DNA of 64,000 nucleotides from Bacteroides cellulosilyticus (GTDB lineage: Bacteria > Bacteroidota > Bacteroidia > Bacteroidales > Bacteroidaceae). How positions within the stretch are numbered: position 1 is the first letter of the stretch; each line of letters starts with the position of its first letter. Positions 15,832 through 25,239 of the stretch are shown here, piece after piece. The notes under the pieces were generated by a model, which ran no database searches, had not been told where the DNA came from, and was given only the letters and a program-made list of their open reading frames with translations. The position numbers and the translations under genes were made by a program. Location: positions 372,001-436,000 of the forward strand of contig NZ_CP081903.1 of NCBI RefSeq assembly GCF_020091405.1. The letters run 5' to 3'.

Positions 15832-18800
15832 TTATTGTGACAGGATAATGATTTTCTGTGATTTCGTACTTTCGCGACTACCGTCGGAGACAATAGATGC
15901 ACGATACAGATAAACACCCGGTGCCAGACGTTGCCCGCCATTACTGCACAAATCCCATTCCACATAATAAGTTTGTCCTTCAGATACTCCCTTCTCCAGA
16001 TGTGTCCACATTTCCCGTCCGGCAAAATCGTATACGGACATACGGACCGCAAGCGTGGAACCGGGGCGATTGTGAGAAAGAACGAATGTAGTACTTTCAC
16101 GGGCAGGGCTCTGTGTACAAATAACAGAGAACAGACCGGGACGCAATCCGCGAACCACCTCAAACTCCAAAGTCTTTGTAGAGGAATTATTCAGCAAATC
16201 CCAGGCACGGAACGACAACGTATGTTTGCCCTCAGTGAGTTCGGGCACAGAAAAGTATACCGTTCCCCGGGTATAGTCTCCCGCTACCGGAGTATAATAA
16301 TCATTCAGATTATAAGTCAGCACCGCACTGCCGTCAATACAAAGTGAAAGATCATGCCCGATGCCATTACCAACCGTATTGATACCATCCGCATCTTCCA
16401 ATTCCGCCACAAACAACGGGGTGGTATTGGTTTGTCCACCGGGACTAAAGTCCGGCGTATTCAGATAAACGGTTATCTTAGGTCCTAATGTGTCCGTCAG
16501 AGAAACACCATCATCCGTTCCACCCACCAGGAAGCGGTCGAAAGCTCCACCGGCTTCATGAGAATGAACGGCATCCAGAGCATAAAGGCTCAATAAACCT
16601 TCCTCATCGGAATAGTTGATATCCAACGGCACGGGGAAAGTAAATTCAAACCGTCCCTGACGAACCGAGTCACTGCCGGAGAAAAGAGTTTTGCTGCGCT
16701 CGGTATAAGTGAAAGCTCCCTCATCACGATTATCAAGAGTCGTCACTTCTTCCTTACTATCCAACACTGTAGGATGCACTGTACCGGTAAAGTCTTCAGC
16801 CAAAGCTCCCTCGGGAGTCAGGATACGTCCTTTTACTGTAATCTTGCTACCGGCTTTCACCTGCGGATAGACGCTCGTTTCTTCTGCCACATTCACACCC
16901 GCAAATTCGTCTACCTGCACCTGGTAATCGGGATATGCCAAAGTCAGGGCAGGGTCGCCAATCAGAGAGAAGTTCAGTTTATTCCTATCGTTAGCCAAAG
17001 ATTCATCGCACTTGGAAAGCCGCATGATGTCTCCAAGACGCAAACGTTTACCTTCGGGACGCGAAAAAATATGACGGAGGAAAGCCTGATTCAACGTGGA
17101 GTTTTGCGAAGCATATACCACCCGCGATGTAGTGAGTAAAGCTATAGCACCACCTTTAGTATTCAGGAAAGCCTGCTCTCCGGCAGAAGTTTGTATATCA
17201 TCAAAACGGGTAAAGTCACAGGTGGCGGTAATCCATAGAGGAAGGCGGGGAGACGTCATTTTAGTGATGTCAGCCATCGTCAGCAGATTCTCTGCCGCCC
17301 ATGCAGAAGTACTTCCATGACCTGTATAGTTGACTACCAACATTCCCCTGTTAAATAACTGCAAGAGGCGCTTCGTAGCATCAGGATAAGTTTCTCCGGT
17401 AGCGGAAGATTCACGATGGAAAGCATCGGCATAGATCCGGTTGACAAGCAGAGAAGGATAATTTCTCTCGGTGTAGCTTGCCAATAATTCAGATTGAGAA
17501 GCATGCATATTCTTATCTCCGTCATCAGCTACATAGCAAACTGTATGTTTCCACGGACCCGCCTGTTTATTTTCCATATAAGCAATTGTCTTATCTACAG
17601 CAGCTTTTGCCTCAGCCGCCGTACGAACGGGGAAACGTCCGATGCCAATATCCAACATACCGGTTGTAAGATCATCACCTTCTTCATCATCCAGAAAGCC
17701 GAAGTAATCGTCAGTTACATAGGAAGAAGTCTCTTCCAAAGAAGCTTCCGATTGATAAGATAGCAGAAAGTTTTCAGGCCGGTAACTCTTCCAGGAAGAA
17801 GTCAGCATACGATTGTCGTAGCTGCAATCTCCGAAGAATAACAGGTATTTGGGACGTTCAGCTTCATTCGGAAAGCGATCATACAACATCTTCATCAGAC
17901 GGCGATAAGCCGTTCCATCCGGTGTACCGGAGGAAAACTCATTGTAGATTTGCGGAGCGGTAAGGACAAGGACGGACAATCCGTCTTTCTCACGATGGGC
18001 TTGTGCCAGTCGTTCCGCCTGTGCCAGCAGGTCTTTCCGGTCGGGAGCAATGATAATCATATCCGTAGCTTCCAGAGAATGCAGATTCTGGTTCGCAACC
18101 CCACCTACGTTTTCCACTGTATCAAAGCCTCCCGCTTCGGGAGTGATGGCAACAAACTCACGCAACTCTCCTGCGGGAATGGTAAATGTATAGGTGCCAT
18201 CAGCAAAACTGCCTTCTATCCTGCCAATGTTTGCAGGATTGGTTACATCCCACACAACAGTAGAAGCTGTGGCACCGGAAAGAACGAACGTCGTCTCCTT
18301 ATGAATGGAAGCCAAAGAGCGAAAAGTGAGATAAGGAGTGTTCAACGTAAGTGCACGCATATAGTTTAAGGCGATGTAATCCAGACGCCCCGATGTACCC
18401 GAAGGGCGGGTATGGGTGATGGTTACAACTGTATTTTCCGACTTAGTCCCTTGCCAGGAGCCATTCATCGTTGCAGAAGTAGCTCTGGTATAATATTGAT
18501 TATCGGAATCGATGGATGCCAGTGCGATGTTTCCTTTCTGTTCACCGTTCACTGAAACAGAGTAGCTGGTAGACGCATCAATGGAGCGGGCGGCAAAGAC
18601 AGTAGTCAACCATCCGGCAGCTTCCGGCACAATGCCCGGCAAGTTCAGCGTATAACTTTTCGTATTTCCGGCCACATAGTCATAATCTTCATAAAGCTGC
18701 CTGCCGGTACCTGCCCAACTATATGCATCTTTTTCATAGATAGCAAAGGAATTGAAAGTCGTCAGTCTGTTGGCCGAGGTCTCTTTCAAGGAAGAGAATA

Positions 18801-19668
18801 TTTCAGTTTCCATTTCCGGAATATCCTCCCGATCAGTCAGGAAGTAATACCCTTCATCGGAGTAGAAGTTGCGCTCGCGGACAAAGTAAGTATTTTGGCT
18901 ATCCGGCGTCCAGGATACAGTGCCACGACCATAAAACAACACACCATCTGACAAACGCAACAAAGGCACTTCGGGTAAGTCAGCTGCCGGATGTTCATTG
19001 AAACGTTGGGACAGCAAATAACCGCCATAACCAAATACGCGGACTTTTTCGGGTCTTGAGAATCCCATCTTTTTTAATTCGGCATTCGTGATTTTAAAGA
19101 CTCCGGTATTTCTCACACTTATCTTCGTCCAACGGCCGGAAGCAAGAAGTGATGTTGTACAATCCTTTAGAGGTACTTCGGATAAAGTTGTTTTCAGATT
19201 TCGGGTAGCTGTCTCCTCTCCCATTTTATCTTTCTTAGGAAAAGAATTCACGGATAGTTTGAAAGAATTCAGCCGTTGATAACTTCCTTCACGAAAAACA
19301 ACAGGAACAAAACTTATGGAGAGAAAACCGCGGTGTGTGGAGACCTTGATGGAAGAGTTTATCTGTGGAGATGCCGGCAAGCCTTCCCGGAAAGCCACAT
19401 TTTCATTGGGTAGCTGACGTAAACTGTCGAGTCGCATCTCCAATGCTGCCACCTCACTCCGGTTTAATTTCTGATATTCCGGAAACTCTATTTCCACCTG
19501 ATAGGTAAAGGAACGGAAGTTGGTCCCCAAAGGGAGTTCACGCGTCACTACGGGAAGCGTCTGTGCAGGAGACAATTCCTGCCAGTTCAGCGTAATGAAT
19601 TCTTGCGCTGAAACCGGAAGAAGAAAAGCGATAAAGCAACAAAGCAACCAGCAACGTTTGATAAACAT
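15832..19668 (-). CDS. porU: Type IX secretion sortase PorU (gingipain-like C25 peptidase)
   Basis: Surface cysteine peptidase that in type IX systems removes the C-terminal signal of cargo and attaches it to lipopolysaccharide. The protein has 1278 residues: a signal peptide (ending PVSAQ), long beta-rich N-terminal domains, a C25 catalytic domain with histidine in VNYTGHGSTSAW (about 782) and cysteine in WITATCDFTRFDD (about 816), beta-sandwich domains, and a C-terminal type-A signal-like domain with APGVYLYRASI and a KIIILSQ end. The length and the PorV neighbour favour PorU over a secreted gingipain. Confidence 0.9.
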   Translation of the reverse strand: MFIKRCWLLCCFIAFLLPVSAQEFITLNWQELSPAQTLPVVTRELPLGTNFRSFTYQVEIEFPEYQKLNRSEVAALEMRLDSLRQLPNENVAFREGLPASPQINSSIKVSTHRGFLSISFVPVVFREGSYQRLNSFKLSVNSFPKKDKMGEETATRNLKTTLSEVPLKDCTTSLLASGRWTKISVRNTGVFKITNAELKKMGFSRPEKVRVFGYGGYLLSQRFNEHPAADLPEVPLLRLSDGVLFYGRGTVSWTPDSQNTYFVRERNFYSDEGYYFLTDREDIPEMETEIFSSLKETSANRLTTFNSFAIYEKDAYSWAGTGRQLYEDYDYVAGNTKSYTLNLPGIVPEAAGWLTTVFAARSIDASTSYSVSVNGEQKGNIALASIDSDNQYYTRATSATMNGSWQGTKSENTVVTITHTRPSGTSGRLDYIALNYMRALTLNTPYLTFRSLASIHKETTFVLSGATASTVVWDVTNPANIGRIEGSFADGTYTFTIPAGELREFVAITPEAGGFDTVENVGGVANQNLHSLEATDMIIIAPDRKDLLAQAERLAQAHREKDGLSVLVLTAPQIYNEFSSGTPDGTAYRRLMKMLYDRFPNEAERPKYLLFFGDCSYDNRMLTSSWKSYRPENFLLSYQSEASLEETSSYVTDDYFGFLDDEEGDDLTTGMLDIGIGRFPVRTAAEAKAAVDKTIAYMENKQAGPWKHTVCYVADDGDKNMHASQSELLASYTERNYPSLLVNRIYADAFHRESSATGETYPDATKRLLQLFNRGMLVVNYTGHGSTSAWAAENLLTMADITKMTSPRLPLWITATCDFTRFDDIQTSAGEQAFLNTKGGAIALLTTSRVVYASQNSTLNQAFLRHIFSRPEGKRLRLGDIMRLSKCDESLANDRNKLNFSLIGDPALTLAYPDYQVQVDEFAGVNVAEETSVYPQVKAGSKITVKGRILTPEGALAEDFTGTVHPTVLDSKEEVTTLDNRDEGAFTYTERSKTLFSGSDSVRQGRFEFTFPVPLDINYSDEEGLLSLYALDAVHSHEAGGAFDRFLVGGTDDGVSLTDTLGPKITVYLNTPDFSPGGQTNTTPLFVAELEDADGINTVGNGIGHDLSLCIDGSAVLTYNLNDYYTPVAGDYTRGTVYFSVPELTEGKHTLSFRAWDLLNNSSTKTLEFEVVRGLRPGLFSVICTQSPARESTTFVLSHNRPGSTLAVRMSVYDFAGREMWTHLEKGVSEGQTYYVEWDLCSNGGQRLAPGVYLYRASIVSDGSRESTKSQKIIILSQ

Positions 19669-19684
19669 ATCGTAATAAATTGAC

Positions 19685-20302
19685 TCAACGAATATAAAAG
19701 TCGAGCAACTTATCTTCTCCGAGGTATCCTTCCAAATGCTGTCCTATCTGTACCGGACCTACGCCTGCGGGAGTTCCCGTAAACAACAGGTCGCCTATTT
19801 TCAGCGTCATAAAGCGGCTGACGTATGCAATGATCTCATCCACTTTGAAAAGCATATCCGAGGTATTGCCATGCTGCACTTCCTTGCCGTCTATTTCCAG
19901 ACGGAAATCAAGCTGCTGCAAATCGCCTCCTGCCTGCTCCAAAGGAACAAAAGTTCCGATAGCTGCCGAATGGTCGAACCCTTTGCAAAGTTCCCAGGGA
20001 TTACCCGCTTCACGGAACTTACGTTGTAAGTCGCGTGCCGTAAAGTCGATGCCTACAGTCACTGCGTCATAATAACGGTTGGCAAAGCGCGGCGCAATGT
20101 TTTTTCCCAAACGGCAAATACGTACCACCACCTCAGTTTCGTAATGAACCTCATCCGAAAAATCGGGAATAAAGAAAGGCTTTCCGTCTTTCAATATAGC
20201 CGAGTCGGGCTTCATGAAGATAACCGGCTCTTTATTAACTAACGTATGCCCCAGCTCTTTATTGTGCAGTGCATAGTTCATTCCGACAGCAATAATCTTC
20301 AT
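19685..20302 (-). CDS. Fumarylacetoacetate hydrolase family protein
   Basis: Cytoplasmic hydrolase/decarboxylase/isomerase of the FAH family, which uses a divalent metal. The 205 residues cover only the catalytic fold: YETEVVVRI with the acidic metal ligands, DFTARDLQ, and LFTGTPAGVGPVQIGQ. The exact substrate cannot be told; short FAH proteins often act on oxaloacetate, acylpyruvates or related 2-oxo acids. The start overlaps the stop of rex by one base (TAATG), so the two are translationally coupled, and the gene may be linked to redox control. Confidence 0.88.
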   Translation of the reverse strand: MKIIAVGMNYALHNKELGHTLVNKEPVIFMKPDSAILKDGKPFFIPDFSDEVHYETEVVVRICRLGKNIAPRFANRYYDAVTVGIDFTARDLQRKFREAGNPWELCKGFDHSAAIGTFVPLEQAGGDLQQLDFRLEIDGKEVQHGNTSDMLFKVDEIIAYVSRFMTLKIGDLLFTGTPAGVGPVQIGQHLEGYLGEDKLLDFYIR

Positions 20303-20973
20303 TATTCGATTTCGTTAAAATTCAGGCGGTTGAACATCACCGCCAAATGAGCATATAGAGAAGTATTCTGAACAACAATATTTTCCGGCACACGGATACG
20401 GAACGGGGTAAAGTTCCATACAGCTTTGATGCCACCGGCTATCATGGTATCCGTAATGCATTGGGCTATCTCAATAGGTACAGTCAGCACACCGATGTTC
20501 ACATCATATTCGCGCATCTTCTGCTCGAATTCACTGGAATGAAAGATCGGTATTCCGTTCAATGTAGTGCCTACCAATTCCGGGGTCACATCAAATGCTG
20601 CTACAATTTCCAGCCCGAAGTGCTTCAAACCGGAGTCGCGCAACAATGCACCACCCAGGCTACCTACTCCAAACAGAAATGCTTTATGCATATCGGTAAA
20701 TCCGAGGAAGTCTTCCAGTACGGCTATCAGCGTATCGACTTCGTAGCCCACACGCGTACGTCCGGAGATGTTGACATACGACAAATCCTTGGCTATCTGT
20801 GAAGCATCTATATTGATTTCTTTGGATATCTGTGTAGAAGAGACGTACCGTTCGCCCCGCTGCTTGAGCAGCTTAACATTCGACAAGTACCACGGCAACC
20901 TGCGCAAAGTAGGCTCCGGCACTTTCATGCTATCCTTATATTGAATTGCCTGGTTCGTTGTCATTTTCTTCAT
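20302..20973 (-). CDS. rex: Redox-sensing transcriptional repressor Rex
   Basis: Dimeric repressor that senses the NADH/NAD+ ratio. The protein has 223 residues: an N-terminal winged helix (about 17-90, with RYVSSTQISKEINIDASQIA and GRTRVGYEV), the NAD-binding Rossmann motif FGVGSLGG (about 101-108), and a C-terminal domain-swapped helix (NTSLYAHLAVMFNRL). All key regions are complete. A TATTTTTG box lies just upstream at 20994-21001. FAH-family hydrolase follows in the same message. Confidence 0.95.
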   Translation of the reverse strand: MKKMTTNQAIQYKDSMKVPEPTLRRLPWYLSNVKLLKQRGERYVSSTQISKEINIDASQIAKDLSYVNISGRTRVGYEVDTLIAVLEDFLGFTDMHKAFLFGVGSLGGALLRDSGLKHFGLEIVAAFDVTPELVGTTLNGIPIFHSSEFEQKMREYDVNIGVLTVPIEIAQCITDTMIAGGIKAVWNFTPFRIRVPENIVVQNTSLYAHLAVMFNRLNFNEIE

Positions 20974-20993
20974 TTCTTTCGGTTACGGATGGA

Positions 20994-21001
20994 CAAAAAT
21001 A
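20994..21001 (-). promoter_or_regulatory. Putative -7 box of the rex operon
   Basis: TATTTTTG on the minus strand matches TAnnTTTG, 20 bases upstream of the rex ATG, so the leader would be very short. No clear -33 element. Confidence 0.4.
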
Positions 21002-21061
21002 CGCTTTTTTTGGAAAAGAATACTCCAACAGAAGAAAGTTAACATAATTTCTACAAAAGTT

Positions 21062-23551
21062 TTACTTGTCAGCAAAGAGGGATAACGGCAAACTAAGGGA
21101 AACTCCCACCGAATGGAACTTCAGGCAATCGAAACCGGCAAAGACTCCTATCCGTGCCATATCAGAAAACCCGATCGAATATCCAATCTCCGTATAGGGG
21201 CGCCGACCATATATCACGATGGAACGAAGATGCAAGGCTTCATCAAATGCTTTTCTTGACAGAAAAGGAAGATATTTCAAAAGCAGATATGGAGTATACC
21301 AGGAGACATTAGCCTGTGCCCAGCGGGTATTAGTGGACAAAACGTAGTTATCCAGTAAACTAAACCCGGTATCGAAAGAACGTTCCGTAACCAATATGCG
21401 GGTAGAAGCGAAATGCTTAAAGTCGGGGAACTGAAGATTCTTTGCATCAAAGAATGAGCCTGCATTCACTGACCAATGCAGGCGATTGAACATACCGAAT
21501 TCGATTTTCTGTTTAGCCGAGAATTGCATCAGGTGGTACGAGGTAAGATAACGACTTCCGCTCATAGGGAAAGCTCTGTCATATTTCAAGGCAAATGTAG
21601 GATAACGGGAAGCTTCATACACTTTCTTACCTTGCGACATGTGATAGTAGTGAGCCGGAGTGTACTCCAACTCAAAAGAAGCTTTCAGGATATCATTCTC
21701 CGGCATTGGTCGGAAAGCTGTGTTTTCCGGAATATTCGGTTCGGCATCTCTTTTGAACCAACTTTTACGGATATGGTTATCCAGCATCTTCCTGCGTTGC
21801 CAGGAAAGTGAGGAAGAAAAAAGTAATCCGTTAGCCGGCTCTATCGCATGGCCAACAGTGAAGAAGGCATTCTCATAAAGCTTCAGATGATTATGACCGA
21901 ACAGCGAGCTGGACATACTGTTAATCAAACGGGATTCTCCGCTTTCCGAATTATAATCGGCGGACAGAAGACCTCCGGAAAGAGATAAATAACCACGGTT
22001 CCGGGGAGCATAATCCAGCGTCAGTTCTCCTTGTCCAATCCAGTTTCTGCGGGCAGTGGTATAATAGAAAGAAGGCACAAAACGAAGTGTAGAAGATTCT
22101 GATAACTTCACTCCTGTCTTTAGCTTAACTCCTAACCAGAAGCCATCCACAAAATTATATTCGGGAATATAAGCGGAAAGACCAGGTAAAGTTAACCATG
22201 CATTTTTGTTGGAAGTCCTGAAAGTCTTTCCCCACATAATGGTATTCAGTACTTGCCCGACCGCTGTTTTCTTCTCGGATTTTTCTCCGGGTGATAAATC
22301 TTTCAGCGCAATCTTTTCTTCTTTATATTGATAACTCTGCACTTCTTCCAATCGCAACGGCACACTACGGATAGTGGTCCAATAAAGAGAATCCCGCTTA
22401 TCGGCAAGCGAATCAACCTGAGTATCTTTGCGTCCGATCCGTGCCGGACGTTCAAATTTATGTTTCTTCGGCTGCGCTACTGCAGTGGCAGTTACAGGTT
22501 TTGCCGTTTTATCCGTATTGGTCTCCGGCTGGATATCCGTTTTTACCTCTCTATAGTGTATTGCTGCCAGATAAGAAGCCTCTGCCTTGAAACCCATTAT
22601 ATCAATGGTAGAAGAGGTCGTAATAGAAACCGGCAGAAAAACAGAAGACTGTACTTCCTTGCAAGTGATTTTAATCTTTGCTCTCAACCCGGTAGCACGA
22701 ACATTGACATCAGCAGCCGATATGCACCACAAATCTTCTACAATGAACAGGTCTCCTTCCAGCAAACGGTTATCGTCTTTCTTGGGAATCACACGGATCT
22801 TATTTATCATTTGTCCTTCTTCCACAAAGCAAGCGTCAAGTTTGAAACGATAGTACGAGAAAGCATTTTTATTTAACGGGGAAACTTTACCGAAAAGCTC
22901 GGGGGTATAGAGATTAATCGTAGTTATACCCATGTCCACCCCTATTTCTTCTGGAAAAGAGTTCTTATTGGCCAATACCTTATTATTCCAAACATTGGGG
23001 GCAGTAAAATTCACGATCTGCTGTTGCTCCAAGACAAACAGCTTTCCAAGCCATTCTTTTGCATCTTTCCGCACCTCTTTGGATAATTTCAGGACAGCGG
23101 GAATAGCGGTCCCTTTACCGGTTCCCTTCAGATACGTGCCGGCAGTGTAGCTTTTTATCTGAGTGCGATAATAAGGAGCACGTGCTATCGCTTTACGCAT
23201 CACTGCATAGGCAGGGTCTTCATTTCCCTTGGTGATGTTTACTTCCGGCAGGCTATAGGTACGTTCGGCAAGCACTATATCCTTCTCATAATCACGATTC
23301 AGCATTTGAAAAGTAAAGGTCTGGGATATGAATCCTAAAGAAGAGACCTCACAGGTATATTGTCCGGCAGATAATTTCGTTTGAAACCGCCCATGCTCAT
23401 CGGTAGTTAAACCTGACTTCATTTCTCTCAGATAGAGAGCGGCATAAGGAACCGGCTTTCCGTCAGTATCCGTAACAGTACCCTTGAAAGATTGTGCAAA
23501 AGATAGTATAGTAACCAAAGACAATAGGAATAGCCAGATGATTCTTTTCAT
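21062..23551 (-). CDS. Carboxypeptidase-like domain plus DUF5686 outer-membrane protein
   Basis: Probably an outer-membrane beta-barrel protein of unknown role. The protein has 829 residues: a signal peptide (ending LSFAQ), a carboxypeptidase-regulatory-like domain (about 21-105, KGTVTDTDGKPVPYAALYLR), then the DUF5686 region with AYAVMRKAIARAPYYRTQIK and SYTAGTYLKGTGK, and a long C-terminal barrel with alternating aromatic strands. The pairing of these two domains is a common Bacteroidetes architecture. The gene diverges from the SUI1-like gene. Confidence 0.88.
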   Translation of the reverse strand: MKRIIWLFLLSLVTILSFAQSFKGTVTDTDGKPVPYAALYLREMKSGLTTDEHGRFQTKLSAGQYTCEVSSLGFISQTFTFQMLNRDYEKDIVLAERTYSLPEVNITKGNEDPAYAVMRKAIARAPYYRTQIKSYTAGTYLKGTGKGTAIPAVLKLSKEVRKDAKEWLGKLFVLEQQQIVNFTAPNVWNNKVLANKNSFPEEIGVDMGITTINLYTPELFGKVSPLNKNAFSYYRFKLDACFVEEGQMINKIRVIPKKDDNRLLEGDLFIVEDLWCISAADVNVRATGLRAKIKITCKEVQSSVFLPVSITTSSTIDIMGFKAEASYLAAIHYREVKTDIQPETNTDKTAKPVTATAVAQPKKHKFERPARIGRKDTQVDSLADKRDSLYWTTIRSVPLRLEEVQSYQYKEEKIALKDLSPGEKSEKKTAVGQVLNTIMWGKTFRTSNKNAWLTLPGLSAYIPEYNFVDGFWLGVKLKTGVKLSESSTLRFVPSFYYTTARRNWIGQGELTLDYAPRNRGYLSLSGGLLSADYNSESGESRLINSMSSSLFGHNHLKLYENAFFTVGHAIEPANGLLFSSSLSWQRRKMLDNHIRKSWFKRDAEPNIPENTAFRPMPENDILKASFELEYTPAHYYHMSQGKKVYEASRYPTFALKYDRAFPMSGSRYLTSYHLMQFSAKQKIEFGMFNRLHWSVNAGSFFDAKNLQFPDFKHFASTRILVTERSFDTGFSLLDNYVLSTNTRWAQANVSWYTPYLLLKYLPFLSRKAFDEALHLRSIVIYGRRPYTEIGYSIGFSDMARIGVFAGFDCLKFHSVGVSLSLPLSLFADK

Positions 23552-23609
23552 ATTTTGTATATTTGAAGCTAATTAGCGTTTTCTATTAGACGACAAAAGT
23601 CCCAAAAGA

Positions 23610-23640
23610 TTGCAAAGTTCCATGCAAAATATTACTTTTG
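23610..23640 (+). promoter_or_regulatory. Promoter of the SUI1-like gene
   Basis: TTG at 23610-23612, 20 bases, then TACTTTTG at 23633-23640: both elements fit the Bacteroides primary-sigma consensus. The ATG follows 20 bases later at 23661. Confidence 0.6.
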
Positions 23641-23660
23641 ATTCTTAAAACAGAACGAAT

Positions 23661-24008
23661 ATGAAGAATAATGATTGGAAAGAACGGTTGAATGTTGTTT
23701 ATTCTACCAATCCGGACTATAGTTATGAAATGGAAGATGATGGGGAACAAGTTACCCCGGAAGCTTCCAGGCAGAAGTTGCGTGTTCAGTTGGATCGCAA
23801 AAATCGAGGAGGAAAAGTAGTCACACTTGTCACAGGTTTCGTAGGTACGGAAAATGACCTGAAGGAGTTAGGTAAATTGCTGAAGTCCAAATGTGGCGTA
23901 GGCGGAAGTGCCAAAGACGGAGAAATCATCGTACAGGGAGATTTCAAACAGAAAGTGCTGGAACTACTTAAAAAAGAGGGATATACGCAGACTAAACCGG
24001 TCGGATAA
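23661..24008 (+). CDS. eIF1/SUI1 (YciH) family translation factor
   Basis: Small cytoplasmic protein of the eIF1/SUI1 fold, related to E. coli YciH, thought to affect fidelity of translation initiation. The 115 residues contain the family signature: RVQLDRKNRGGKVVTLVTGF, then KSKCGVGGSAKDGEIIVQGD and a short C-terminal helix. Length is typical. A consensus promoter precedes it and a strong hairpin with T-run follows. Confidence 0.93.
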   Translation: MKNNDWKERLNVVYSTNPDYSYEMEDDGEQVTPEASRQKLRVQLDRKNRGGKVVTLVTGFVGTENDLKELGKLLKSKCGVGGSAKDGEIIVQGDFKQKVLELLKKEGYTQTKPVG

Positions 24009-24076
24009 TCCGGTTCACCGAAACAGACGGTCTATCAGTAAGTATATCACTTCTTCCAAAGGAGGAAAATATGCAT

Positions 24077-24118
24077 AAAAAAACGACCGCAACGGAAATT
24101 CCCGTGCGGTCGTTTTTT
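24077..24118. terminator. Bidirectional terminator between the SUI1-like gene and tsf
   Basis: ACGACCGCA and TGCGGTCGT pair around a short loop, with an A-run on the left and a T-run on the right, so the hairpin can end transcription from both sides. Converging genes flank it. Confidence 0.85.
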
Positions 24119-24135
24119 ATATATATTGAGTTGAA

Positions 24136-25128
24136 TTATTCAGCTTTCAAAGTGAAACGCTTGAAATCTACAATCTTCAATTCAGGGTCAGCTGCTGCCA
24201 ACACTTCTCTTACAGTCTTCTTAGAGTCCATAATATTTTCCTGGTTCAGCAAGCAAACTTCTTTCAAGAACTTAGCCAGACGACCTTTAGCGATGTTCTG
24301 AATCATTTGTTCAGGCAGATGTGCAGCCTTTTCAACAGAAACAGTAGCAATGATTTCTTTTGCTTTTGCTATATCTTCAGCTGTAATCCAACCTTTAGCC
24401 ATATTGCTTTCCATGTGGTCTTCGCTGTCCACGTGAGCCGGATTGATACCTGCTTTCTTCAAAGCAGCCTCAACAGCTTTCTGTACCTGTTCTGCTTTGG
24501 TCTTCTCAATAGCAACTTCAATCTCTTTCTGCTTCACTTCTTCAGAAACACCATCCTCGTCAATTGCAATCGGGTTCATGGCAGCAATCTGCATAGCCAC
24601 TTCCTTAGCCAACTGCTCGTCAACTTCTTTATTGAAAGCAACGATAGTGCAGAGACCATTTCTATTCATATGATTGTAAACAACAGTACTTGCACCCTCT
24701 ACAGTCATGTAGCCGTCAAGTTCCATTTTCTCGCCTGTAATACCGCTACGGTCAGTCACTGCATCCTGTACAGTACCGTTACCCATCGGCAATGCTTTCA
24801 CTTCATCCAAAGTTTTGCAGTTGTTAGCTACAGCAAGATCAAGAACATCCTGAGTCAATTTTATGAAATCAGCATTCTGAGCTACGAAGTCAGTTTCACA
24901 CTTCAATGCAATGATTACGGCAAAGTTACCGGTAGTTTTAGCCAAAACACAACCTTCAGAAGCTTCGCGGTCTGAACGCTTAGCGGCAACAGCCTGTCCC
25001 TTCTTACGGATTATTTCTATTGCCTTGTCGAAATCGCCTTCAGCTTCCGTCAATGCATTCTTACAGTCCATCATACCTGCTCCGGTCATTTTACGGAGTT
25101 TGGTAATATCAGCCATTGTTACAGCCAT
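24136..25128 (-). CDS. tsf: Translation elongation factor Ts
   Basis: Guanine nucleotide exchange factor for EF-Tu. The 330 residues show the N-terminal UBA-like domain (ADITKLRKMTGAGMMDCKNA) and the EF-Tu contact motif ETDFVAQN near residue 78-85, followed by the two-subdomain core. A start at the second ATG (MADITK) four codons in is possible. It is the last gene of the rplM-rpsI-rpsB-tsf cluster. Confidence 0.97.
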   Translation of the reverse strand: MAVTMADITKLRKMTGAGMMDCKNALTEAEGDFDKAIEIIRKKGQAVAAKRSDREASEGCVLAKTTGNFAVIIALKCETDFVAQNADFIKLTQDVLDLAVANNCKTLDEVKALPMGNGTVQDAVTDRSGITGEKMELDGYMTVEGASTVVYNHMNRNGLCTIVAFNKEVDEQLAKEVAMQIAAMNPIAIDEDGVSEEVKQKEIEVAIEKTKAEQVQKAVEAALKKAGINPAHVDSEDHMESNMAKGWITAEDIAKAKEIIATVSVEKAAHLPEQMIQNIAKGRLAKFLKEVCLLNQENIMDSKKTVREVLAAADPELKIVDFKRFTLKAE

Positions 25129-25167
25129 AATATATTTTCTTTTTATAATTAATATTCTAAATGATAA

Positions 25168-25230
25168 AATGGTAAGATGATAGGATGGTAAGACGATATT
25201 ATCATCTTATCATTTTACCATCTTACCATT
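25168..25230. repeat. Imperfect inverted repeat between rpsB and tsf
   Basis: Arms of 30 bases built from the word AATGGTAAGATG (25168-25197 and 25201-25230) pair with several mismatches. The hairpin lies in the 111-bp gap and would be part of the rpsB-tsf message; it may modulate the ratio of S2 to EF-Ts. Confidence 0.55.
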
Positions 25231-25239
25231 CAATTATGA

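Noticed and set aside
15832..19668. Secreted gingipain-type virulence protease
   Set aside because: The C25 domain is there, but the length, long N-terminal domains and adjoining PorV gene fit the PorU sortase.
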